The notes below the pieces were generated by a model. The model did no database searches. It was not told the origin of the DNA and worked only from the letters and a program-made list of their open reading frames with translations. A DNA stretch of 64,000 nucleotides, taken from NCBI GenBank assembly GCA_047967505.1, contig CM106541.1. The stretch is one strand, 5' to 3'. Of the stretch, positions 35,018 to 44,675 are shown one piece after another. The position numbers and the translations under genes were made by a program. The stretch is from Dipteris shenzhenensis. Lineage: Eukaryota; Polypodiophyta; Polypodiopsida; Gleicheniales. Within the stretch, counting starts at the first letter, position 1, and each line of letters opens with the position of its first letter.

Positions 35018-35185
35018 CAAGGTTTAGGAGGAGTTTAAGGGTTAGGAAAAGGTTCCAGGGTTTAGAAGAGGTTCTAGGGTTAGAAGGAGTTCCAAGGTTT
35101 AGAAGGAGTTCCAAGGTTTAGAAGGAGTTCCAAGGTTTAGAGAGAGTTTCCAGAGTTTAGAAGAGGTTCCAAGGTTTAGAGTACA
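35018..35185 (+). repeat. Minisatellite with about 19-bp unit
   Basis: Units of the form AAGGTTTAGAAGGAGTTCC repeat about eight times. The central three (about 35090-35145) are nearly identical and the outer ones are degenerate. Several outer units contain GGGTTTAG or AGGGTTAG, resembling the plant telomere repeat. Confidence 0.8.
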
Positions 35186-35289
35186 TGGTGGAGAACTCAT
35201 CTCCCTTGTAGATCATGGAGTGTAAGGGTTGAGGAACGAAGGGTTTAGGGGGAGCATAGGAGTGGGAGAGGAAGAAGGTGTAAGAGCAT

Positions 35290-35440
35290 GGGGGAAAGAA
35301 GAGAGAGGAGGAGGAGGAGGAGGAGGAGGGAGGAGGAGAAGGGAGGAGGAGAGAGGAGGAGGAGGAGGAGGGAGGAAGAGGAGGAAGAGGGAGGAGGAGG
35401 ACGGAGGAGGAGAGGGAGAGGATGGGTTGCAAGGTTGGAG
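35290..35440 (+). repeat. (GGA)n polypurine tract
   Basis: Almost pure purine on the plus strand with GGA triplets, broken by a few pyrimidines near 35402 and 35424. Open frames through it encode Gly/Glu/Arg or Ser/Leu/Pro and are artefacts. Confidence 0.9.
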
Positions 35441-35699
35441 GAGAGGGGAGGAGAAGTTGCAAGGTTAGGACATGCTTTTGGACATGGAGTGCAAGGAAGC
35501 ATGGACACTTGAGACCCATCTCCAAGGCCAAGCATTGGTTTTGTATCGCTAGATCTTGTGACTGCTAGTGCCTGTATGTTTCTCTGATTTCTTTGATTTG
35601 ATTCATTGTAATCCTCATTGTATAGGAGCCAAGTACACCATATGAACACCTGGTGGTGGCTGCTACTGTGCTAATTTTGGTTACCTCTTGCATTATAAT

Positions 35700-36953
35700 T
35701 GATTATAGATATTACTCTTTCTCCTCTATGTTTGCACCAAAGCTCACATTGAGGTCCTTATCTGTGGCCTTCCATGTCACAGTATTTGCATGCTTGATCT
35801 TGGTTTTGTCCTTGTTGATTGCCCCAATTTTTTTGATTGGGTCTTCTTGGCGTTGCATTCTTGAATCTTTGTTGTCCTTGCCTGCCTCTACTATAACCTG
35901 GTGGGGCTTGATTGTTTGAATTTTGAACATGAGGAGTAACTCTCCCTCTCTAACTTGGATTATACCAACATCTCTCTTTCTCATGATTGTCCTTCCCACA
36001 AAATGCATAAGCAACTTTAGGCAGGGGTGGGGGTGTTTTTAAAGTTTCCAATTGCTCTTTAATCATTTGCTCTATCTTAGAGGGCTTCTTTGTCTTCTTT
36101 TTGGCTTTTTATTTCTCTATTCTTTGTCTGCTTTTTCTTTTTCTTTGAGTGCTCTTCTTCTTCATTCTCTTCATCTAATGTATCATCACTATTCTTGTCT
36201 TCTGCATCAGTGTCTTTCTCTCTTTCAGAGTCTGTGTCAGAGTCGGAATGCCTTTTCTTCTTTTGTTTTTTAGATCTTGACTTTGTGCCTAGTCTTCTTT
36301 CTGCTTTTTGTGCTACATCAACCATGTTGTTGAAGTCATTTACTCCTCCAAGCTGGTGGTCTCTGCTAGATACTGTTGTCCTTAATTCCTTGTTTAGTCC
36401 TTTACAAAAATAATCTCCCAACTACTCATCAATGGGTTGTTGATTGTTTGTTAGTCTTCTATTTAGATTTATGAACATTTGAGCATAGTCTTCAACTAAG
36501 AGATGCTTTTGCTTCATATTTTGAAGCTTCTTGAGTATGCATTCTAGAGTTTTTCCTTTACGAAAATGGCTTACAAATGCAGTTTTCAATTCATCATAAG
36601 TTGCAAAATGAGCTACACCATATTGCATAACCCAAATCATTGTCTTACCATTAAAAGTTGCTGCAAACTGCTCTTTCTTCGTAAGGTCCAGAAGTTGTTC
36701 AAATCCGCTTGTAGCCCACCTTGTTTCAAATTGTCCAACATGACTGTCTGGATCTTGCCCTTTCTTGCCTGTGAATTTGGCTGACTTTACCAAAGGATTC
36801 TGCATTCTTGGCTGGCCTTGTTGTTGTCTTTGAGCTTGAGCTTGTAATTACTTTTTTGGAAGTCGAGGCAATGGATTCTATATTAGCAAATTGTTGACTG
36901 ATTAGGTGCTTACCTAAGGGGAGATCAATACCTTTGAGGGATCCCTTATCCAC
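35700..36953 (-). pseudogene. Ty3/gypsy Gag fragment
   Basis: The minus strand encodes a Retrotrans_gag-like core at 36805-36422 (DPDSHVGQFETRW, KEQFAATFNG, YDELKTAFVSHFRKG, DYAQMFINLNR), preceded by an N-terminal segment and followed by a lysine/glutamate-rich tail (36350-36080). Two knuckle-like segments follow: CGKDNHEKERC near 35985 and CKYCDMEGHR-stop-GPQC near 35775. Gag is the capsid and nucleocapsid of gypsy elements. No protease, reverse transcriptase or LTR follows, because the minisatellite and GGA tract begin where pol should be. Confidence 0.75.
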
Positions 36954-37079
36954 CTGATGTTGTAGAAGAAAAGGTGCTAAACGATAAGGGCCTAAAGGAA
37001 GACCCTACCTAATCGATATTCTTTGAAGAAAAGGTTGAGTCATCTCACCATTAACATAAATTTTTACATAAGCATTGGT

Positions 37080-37760
37080 GAGTAATAATTTTACATAAGA
37101 AATGAATACCTACCAAGACTCAAATCCTACAAGGATTGAATTAAGAAATCCAGATCAATCTGTCGTAGACTTTGTCAAAATCTATCTTGAGAAAACATAT
37201 GCCTTGTCTTGTTTCTTTTGCACATTGACATCCTTCCAACACATTAATTATTTCCTCAAGAAGATATCTCCATTTTATAAAACCTTTTTGTTCTTATGAG
37301 ATCCATTTGTACACTTTATTCTCTGATCTCAAAGTTAAAGCTTTAGCAAAGATCTCATAGATGCATTTTAACATTGTCAGAGATCTCCAAGTTTAAGTCT
37401 AGATTTGACACCATCTTTAAGAATAAATTTAATTACTCCTCTATTTAAAAGAAAAGGGATATGCTATAGGATTAAAATTTCCTATCAAACATTCAATAAG
37501 CATGGACCAACCATGCCTTATAAGTGTTTATAGAATTCGATATAGATAGCCTGTCTTATCTGACAGCCTTTCCATTTGCCATTGAGAAAAAAACATCCTT
37601 GAATTCCTAAAGGGGCAGTTGCTTGATTTGAAAAAGATGAGGATCTACTTTAGGAAGGGCTCTTTCTTCTCGAACCAAATTCAAAATAGTGGAAACTGCT
37701 TTTTGATCAAATAGTGTTATAAACAGGACATCATACTAGTCTTGTGGGAGATAGTATAGT
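37080..37760 (-). pseudogene. LINE reverse transcriptase fragment 1
   Basis: The minus strand, read across stops, gives EQKGFIKWRYLLEEIINVLE and LKIDFDKVYDRLIW (about 37185-37150), the motif 2a/A region of plant LINE reverse transcriptase, with an upstream segment like KIFAKALTLRSENKV. The catalytic DD box is not seen, so the fragment ends before motif C. Confidence 0.65.
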
Positions 37761-38479
37761 CCACTAAACCCTAAACTTGGTGTGTAAACTAATATACACA
37801 TTCAAAACTTGAATGTGAGATCAAAAACTTACACAATTGGCATCTTGAATGAGATCATTAAGCTATTGCAAATGCTATAATGCCTATGAAGCATCAACTT
37901 GGACTGTATAGGATATTTATTTTAATTTTTGAACTTCAAATAATTGATCTACACATATATGAAAGCTATTGTTTATTTGAAAGTGCACTACTTGAGCTTC
38001 CCACAAACCAAAGGAAGCAACCAATTGATAGCCCTTTCTATGGTTTAGGGGGTCTCCAATATATGCTACAATTGTATGCCTACTTTGAGGGCAAGCTCAA
38101 TAATTTCTCTTTTGGTCGGAAAGGAACACTTTTGAAAAAATGTACTCTAGACTTATGGAGCTAGTGCATGGTTGGTGAAATTTATAGAGTAGTTAATCCA
38201 TAAATGGATGCACAAGAGAAAACTAAGAGAAAACTAAAGTCATATATGTGCAATGCTCTTTGAATAAATCCCACATTATTTATCATTTTGCATTGGTTTC
38301 TTTTAGAGTTAGTAGCTTGAAATGAGGCCCATAATAATGTCAAAGGTGGTTTCATTTCTTAATCCATAGCATCAATCTCACTAGTGAGCCATTTTGCCTT
38401 TTGTTTTTTTCAGGCATTTTGGGCCTCTTTGCACTCATTTGAGAGGCACAATTTCGTGACATGTATAATTGGGGACTGT
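37761..38479. other. No recognisable gene
   Basis: AT-rich. The frame at 37880-38164 is open on the plus strand but matches nothing I recognise. Confidence 0.45.
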
Positions 38480-39800
38480 GAAGAAAACCAATAGATTTGG
38501 TTCAATTTATGTGAAATCATGAAGCCTCACAATAAATGGACAGGGCTCTTTTGACCCTCTCTAGACTAGATGTTAAGCCATCCATATAGAGAGTTGTATC
38601 ATCTACAAACTCAGGGTCTAGGAGCTCCTCCTCTTGCTGGATCAAAAGCCTCATCCCCATAAGGCCAAGTGCCTAAGAGTGTGGAAAGTAACCTAGGGCA
38701 TCTGCTACAAAGAGAAATAGATAGGGGCCCAAAAGACAGCCTTGTCTCACTAAATGGGAAAGAGGAAAGGCCTCTCCTTTGTGGACCCCAATAATCACTT
38801 GGCTAGAGCCACCTGCCTAAAGAGTTGAAACCCCTCTGATCCATCTCTCTAAGAAGTCGAGTCACCGCATAGTACCCTCTAGGAAGGACCACTCCACTCT
38901 ATCACATGCCTTCTCAAAATCTAGAAGGAGAATGGTGAGAGGCTACGACTCCTCCCTGGACTAGTCCACTACCTCAAAAAGTAAAGATATTATCCAAGAT
39001 GCTACGCTCTTAGACAAAACCGGTCTACACCTTGTGAATGATATTTGGTAAGTGGTATCTCAGACATAGGCTCAATACTTAGCTAAGATCTTGTAACCCA
39101 TGTCAAGAAGGGTGATTGAACTCCACTGACAAATATTTGACCTATCTCCCCCCTTCAGAATCGGGCATATCCAGCCTCTGCCCAAGGAAAGTGAAAGGGA
39201 TATAGAGTCAAAGATCTCCTGGCATGCTAACTTGAGTGAGGTGGATATCTCCTGGTAGGCTAACCTTAATGAGGTGGAGATATACTCCCAGAAGCATTAA
39301 CAGAAGCTTAGAGTCAGGCCATCCTCTTTGGAGCACTTTTGAGATGGAAGAGCCTATAAGGCCTCCCAAAGCTCTCCTCATCAGTGAAGGGCTCCTCTAA
39401 ATGTCTACTAATAGTCTATGAGATAATTGAGAGAACGTGCTCCCATACTTCCTCTCTAGCTAGAAGAGTGCTGGATGAAGCCTTCCTCGACTGTAAGAGC
39501 TAGTGGTAGAAGGCTATGGTCATCTCTGAGGGTGTGTGTGCATATGTGCCTGTGAGTCCTTGAATCGGTGGAGCTGGATCCCTATAGACCATGATCTAGT
39601 GGTCTGGAAAAACTGCTGGACCCATCCTGTCACCCTGCTGGACCCATTTGGCCTAAGAAGAGTGATAGGAGAACTTTGCTCTATGGACCTTGAAATCATG
39701 TAGCTCCAATTGTGCACACTCCAGGCAATAGTGGGACCCCAGATCCTACTCCTTGAGTCTTTCAATAGATGCTAGGTCTCGACAAAGTTCTCTCTCCTAC
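38480..39800 (-). pseudogene. LINE reverse transcriptase fragment 2
   Basis: A single minus frame with few stops gives, in order: LLDMGYKILAKY (about 39130), LLLDFEKACDRVEWSFLEG (38925-38880), VRQGCLLGPYLFLFVADALG (about 38750-38690) and EFVDDTTLYMDGL (about 38615-38580). These are motifs 2, A, B and C of an L1-like reverse transcriptase, with FVDD as the catalytic box. Upstream (39765-39520) a damaged stretch resembles the linker before the domain. The enzyme copied its own RNA at a nicked target. Stops at three or more sites show it is dead. Confidence 0.8.
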
Positions 39801-40045
39801 TCTTGAAGAGTAGCTCTCCGTCTAAGAGCCTAAAATTAGAGCTCCTTCCTACTCTGTTGGATCCCCTCAACCACCCATGCTGCCCACCCCTCATAGGGTA
39901 TGTCCTTGGGCTATTTGCAGAGCTCTACTATCACTTACTCTCATGCATGACCACATGTGATCATTGGTATAAGACCACCTACATTGAAGCAAATAGGTGC
40001 ACAAAGAAATAATGGTGAGCATCTACCACCTACGAGGCTCTAAAT

Positions 40046-40830
40046 TCCACAAGCTTTCTTATTGGGATCAAATTGCGAATCAATCACCTCTTTTACCCCA
40101 TGCAGATCTTCATTAATTTTTAATGTGCAATTTGGACACATTTGGTTGGTGAGAGGATACCAAGAGTGCATGAGAGGACTTGAGATATGAGGACAAGATG
40201 AGGGAGTTATGGCCATAAAGAAATGGTCAAGGTTTCAATCCATGGTCCAATATCATTTTAGCACGTGCAAATGAGCTTTAGTAAGTAATATTACAATCTT
40301 TCTTTACGTGTGGTAAATTTGGATATCCTTCAAGGAGACCTTATCGTGACAACATCGATAAGACCAAGTTACATCTCCTTATAGAGCATTGATAAGGACA
40401 CGAGAGACTCCATGAAATATATACTTTGAGAGGCACTTTCCATTAGGCAAGTGCATCTACTTGTACACATAGTGGATGAGTTAGCCATTATCAGAATAGT
40501 TTATAGTTATTGGATGTTTTTAATAGAAAGGTATACAAAACCCTTGAATGGATTTTGTGAGGTAGAATAAAATGCCTAAGGAGATTGTTGCTAACGTTTG
40601 GTTGATGTAAGAGCCATTGGTATATATCACAGAGTTCCTTGCGCATGGATCCTAGTATCCCACTCATTTGGCATAATAAGGATAAAGATTGATAATATGA
40701 AAGATGAGTGAAATTTTGAGAGAAATGGTAAATTATTTTTATATTCTCAATAACAATGACATTCAAAAGTGGTTTGAGAGACATGACGAGGCCACGAAAG
40801 AGACAGTAGCTATTATTGATATAGACATAG
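40046..40830 (+). pseudogene. CACTA TNP2-like transposase relic
   Basis: The plus strand reads LRINHLFYPMQIF, matching INHLLDPMHIF of element B (19890-19930), and later HLLVHIVDELAII and KPLNGFCEVE, matching HRIVHLVDEIAICG and KTLKGFVRQN. The order is preserved and the region between is decayed. Homology may continue weakly to about 41500. This is a third and older CACTA copy in the window, with no termini found. Confidence 0.65.
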
Positions 40831-42128
40831 GACACCACCATATCCAAAGGAGCTCACTCTTCTCCCCAATGATATGTTAGGTCATTTGCTAAGATTCTCT
40901 TATGCAAACAAAGATGGAGGGACAAAAGTAAGTGAATGAGAGAAGAAGTTTACAAGGGGATGTGATCTACATGTAAGCTTCTTACTTATTAATATAACCC
41001 ATGACATTGAATTTTGTTATACGTCATGGCCGCCATCAATATAACGTTTATCCTTATTGTTTTAATGCTTTTCTCTTGTAAAATTAAAAGTAAATTGCAT
41101 TGTTGTCATATGGGCAACTCTTCCATCGATTCAAAGCAAACCACATTTGATTGTGGAATCATGGCTGACTTTATACAAGATAGTTGAACAAGAACAATGC
41201 ATGCCAGTTCCTTTTCCTCATAATTCATACAAGTTATTCTAGAAATTGGATTTAGACAATTAAGTATTTTCATTCTTGATGTAAATACTTCAAATTTTAT
41301 CTACAATGGTCAATCACAAAAGCTGCCAATGGCTTTTTTGCCATAGACTCATCCAAAGGTTGGATAGATAAGAGGTGATACTTTTGTTCTTCTTGACCAA
41401 GTAAGTACATATGTTTTCGGCTTGTGACCTCAATTTCAAGCATTTCTCATACACTTGTATCTTAATTGATTGAAAAATCTTTAACCAACTTTTTAAGAGA
41501 GAGATGTGGATACGAAGATGCTAATATTTCCAACTGGTGCATCAATGTTACAAAGGATAGTGGTGATTGCCACTCATTCTCTTCGGAGGAGACTACAAGT
41601 AGTACATCTCTAGTGCATCTATATCATCATCATCACCTTTTTAGCTTACATAGATCCTGATGAATGGGTGATATAGGAATACAACTAGAGATAGATTTAT
41701 TTGGCATGATGAACTAAGCTGATGATCGCATGTATGGGACCTTTTGTAAAATGCTTTCTATAATTTTTTCTAAAATGCAAGTATTGGAATAGTATTCGGT
41801 ATAGTCTTTCATATTGGTGCCAAATTTTATGACTGTATAGATGCCATATTTGAAGTTAATCATTGTCTACTATTTTGAAGCACAAGATCATTAGAGATAC
41901 CAATGGAAATAGGGTTGAAAAACTCCAGATGTACTTTAAAATCGCACTCCATAAACCATGTGCACACAAGTAACGAAAGACACTTTAGACCCAGAAAAAG
42001 TACACTCTGATATATAGCCAAAAAAATAGTGTATCATGAGAAATGCAGGAGCTTGACACTTTAGCCAATATCATCACTACGTAGCTCTTACATGTCATGC
42101 ATATTTGTAGTATAAATCGACTTTCATG
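40831..42128. other. Unassigned; possible tail of the CACTA relic
   Basis: AT-rich. The frame at about 41466-41660 is open but unrecognised. No terminal repeat of the CACAACAAGA type was found. Confidence 0.4.
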
Positions 42129-42347
42129 TCAAGATCTGGACTGGAGATTGTCCTCCGGGATCCTCTGCAATTCTATCGGCCCAAGAATGAAGTGGGCCTG
42201 CTTACAGAAGTAGTCTACCACCACCATGATTGCGGTGTAGCCATGAGAGTTGGGAAAACCCCCCAAGGTTATTCTGAGATATCGCACTGGTGGTAACGGA
42301 GCCGATCTTTGTGCCTCATCGGTTTCATTGGCTTTAAGAGTTTCCAT
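42129..42347 (-). pseudogene. Ty3/gypsy integrase fragment
   Basis: The minus strand encodes GGFPNSHGYTAIMVVVDYFC followed by KQAHFI, matching the LP-S-G-TAI-VVVDR-SK-AHFI segment of gypsy integrase around the first catalytic region. Only about 45 residues survive. DNA from another transposon type precedes it upstream on the same strand. Confidence 0.65.
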
Positions 42348-42423
42348 TTCTGTTCGTATTCTCCATCTTTTGTCTTCCTCCTCCTTCGTAGCTAAAATTT
42401 CAATGTTCAGTGGGCAATACGCC

Positions 42424-42570
42424 CTTGTATAGCTAGCAGGTCTAATCTAGCACTGTCACCGTAGATATAAAATTCCACTCCATTCAATGATACGACATTC
42501 AAGCCATTGGCTGCTGTGATTACGGTGTCAAATAGGTGCGATCTGTCGAGCATTCCAGCGCCCACCTCTG
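42424..42570 (-). pseudogene. PIF/Harbinger-like DDE transposase fragment
   Basis: The minus strand reads GAGMLDRSHLFDTV, then a variable segment and EFYIYGDSARLDLLAIQG. This resembles the DDE_Tnp4 pattern HDSGML-x-S-L...IYGDPAYPL, where the D of GD is catalytic. Only this short part is present and the expected Pro/Tyr after GD are changed. I rate this as a likely but not certain match. Confidence 0.4.
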
Positions 42571-43334
42571 TTCTCTCGTTTTCATTGTCGGAACCGTTGG
42601 TATGCCACAGGAATAGAATCTTGTGACTCCTGTTCTTCTTGCTCTGAATCAGGATGCAAGCGAATCAACAAATTGGGCAGCGCGTCATCTTCCTTGAGAT
42701 CCTAAAGAGAGCGAGTAACATACCTGCTGCTGCTGCTGCTGGCAGGTATGCCATCCCTCCAGCGAACTAAAGCTTGCTGCTTTTTGAGGCACGTGCTTTA
42801 TCCTCGGCTTTTTGTAATGTGCCAAGGGGAGAGGGTACCAAGTGGCTTCTCCAATGCTTCCAAGTAGAAAAGGGCAAACCCTCTATTTCGTAACAAGCAA
42901 GAAACAAGGTGAATGATGTACGATCATTCATAAGGCCTTCCCAAAATCCTAAAAGAGAAAAAGATGAATTTCATTCATGTGCTTGCCCAAGATGGTGCAT
43001 GAAAAAAGGGCGAATTGAAAGTTGAGAGAGAGAGAGAGAGAGCACGTGCAAGAGAGAGGGCAGGCAAAGAACAAGCAAGTACAAGTACTCGTGAGCTGCC
43101 TTTACTAAGGGAGGGAGGCAGAGAAGGATTGCCTTTACTACTCGGGAGGGAAGCCGGAGGGGGAGGGAAAGAGGAGGGGGAGAGAGAGAGCGCAAAAATA
43201 GAAAGGAAAGGGAAAGAGGGGGGGGAGGGGGAGAGCACAAAAATAGAAACAAGTTGATTACTCAGGGTGGCGAAAGGTTACTTTTTTTAATGAAAGTGTA
43301 AGTGAGCGCTGCTCCAGGGCAGTGCTAAATAAAA

Positions 43335-43456
43335 CATAAGAATAGGTAAATTGAAATTAAGGTAGGTTCATGTTAAAACATAAGAAAGTTACATAGAATA
43401 GGTATAAAAGGAAAACGAAACATAAGAATAGGTAAATTGAAATTAAAGTAGGTTCA
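43335..43456. repeat. Direct repeat next to the tRNA gene
   Basis: AACATAAGAATAGGTAAATT plus the following GAAATTAAGGTAGGTTCA at 43335-43372 recurs at 43419-43456 with one visible change (period 84). An AAAAGGAAAACGA segment is also duplicated at about 43407 and 43459. The second copy ends 17 bp from the tRNA 3' side. Confidence 0.8.
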
Positions 43457-43460
43457 CAAA

Positions 43461-43470
43461 AGGAAAACGA
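43461..43470 (-). terminator. Pol III T-run terminator
   Basis: The minus strand reads TCGTTTTCCT just after the tRNA 3' end. Four Ts are the minimal RNA polymerase III termination signal. Confidence 0.6.
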
Positions 43471-43472
43471 GT

Positions 43473-43543
43473 GCGTTTGCCGGGAGTCGAACCCGGGTCT
43501 ATTGCTTGGAAGGCAATTATCCTAACCGTTGGACTACAAACGC
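43473..43543 (-). tRNA. tRNA-Gly(UCC)
   Basis: Minus strand, 71 nt without CCA. The acceptor stem GCGTTTG/CAAACGC is fully paired, the D arm is GTCC...GGAT, the anticodon stem is ATTGC/GCAAT with loop CTTCCAA, giving anticodon TCC after the conserved T33, and the T arm is CCGGG-TTCGACT-CCCGG. It reads GGA codons. The internal A and B boxes for RNA polymerase III are intact. A short T run (TCGTTTTCC on the minus strand) lies about 10 bp downstream as terminator. There is no intron. It looks functional. Confidence 0.96.
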
Positions 43544-44639
43544 CCGTGATGACATTGGTCTGTAATTTAATATAAGAATGTAAAACTCTATCTGTGACTA
43601 AATGTGTCTGTGATTTAGTACAAGTTTCTGGCTGGAGAAAATCCCGAGTCTGCAGCGATGACCACGGCCCACGGCCTTGAAAATGTGTGGGGGACATACT
43701 TGGTGGGTCATGAAGGCATGTCTCTCCGGTTCTTGTGTGAAATGCGATTAGCATAGAGGCCTTCACGATGCTGCTTCTTTCCGTTCCCTTTCGGCAAATC
43801 TGTCAAGAACCTTGCAGGCTACCGCACGAGATCAAGGAGATACTCTCGGCTTTTGAGCTAAGCCACTTACTTGGAAGAAGACGATCTTTCTTTTTTTTAA
43901 AAGCACCGCAGCTTTCTGGCCTCTCGTACGTAAAATTATTGTGACCGCAATTGCAAAGAAGGAACACAATTTTTTATGGAAAAAAAAAAAAGAAGGAACA
44001 CAATATTCAGAAAATTTTAGCCATTTTGAATTCAATTTACTATGTCTCAACGAAAGATTAGCCATTTTGAAATTTATTCTATGCTTAACCGTTTAGGAAC
44101 ATGAACCAAAGGACAACTTGAGTATTTGTAACATAGGCCCTATTTTAGGGATGGGAACCAAACTTCATCCAAGGAGAGCTAAAGGTTTAGGAAATATACT
44201 TTAACCAAACAATATCCAAAGAGAACTAGGGCTAACCTATGCCTTTGTGTGTGTGTGTGTGTGTGGGGAATTTCTTTAGTAGCTAAGCTATTTTTGTCAT
44301 GTGAAAGTACCTTATTGCTATGTTCCATATCTTTTAATAGCCAAGCTACTCCATTTCTCTATCTCTATCCTCGTGCCCACCTTGTGGAGTCTTATCTTTC
44401 TTGATGATTCAAAACATCTAGGCCATTCCCAAGATATGAAGATCCTATTTGATTTCAAGCATATTTCTATGCCAAGGAGAGAATGAACTCCTAAATCCAT
44501 TATCTCTAAACACTTGCTTGAGTAGATCCCGTACTCCTTGAATATTTTTGATTATTATGTTTCCCCATCTTTATCCTCTCCCCTCTTGCACAATGATGGC
44601 ATAGTGTTATCACTTAAAATTTTCTTCTTCCCCCCCCCC

Positions 44640-44675
<36 letters not shown>

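Larger units (their letters stand above)
42571..43472. other. No gene; GA-rich block
   Basis: 42720-42745 holds a short CTG repeat. 43020-43250 is strongly purine-rich on the plus strand (GAGAGAGAG, GGGAGGGAGGCAG, GGGGGGGAGGGGGAGAG). Frames through it are low complexity. Confidence 0.6.

Noticed and set aside
35157-35649. Ser/Leu/Pro-rich and Gly/Glu-rich frames
   Set aside because: Overlapping frames on both strands through the GGA tract are compositional.
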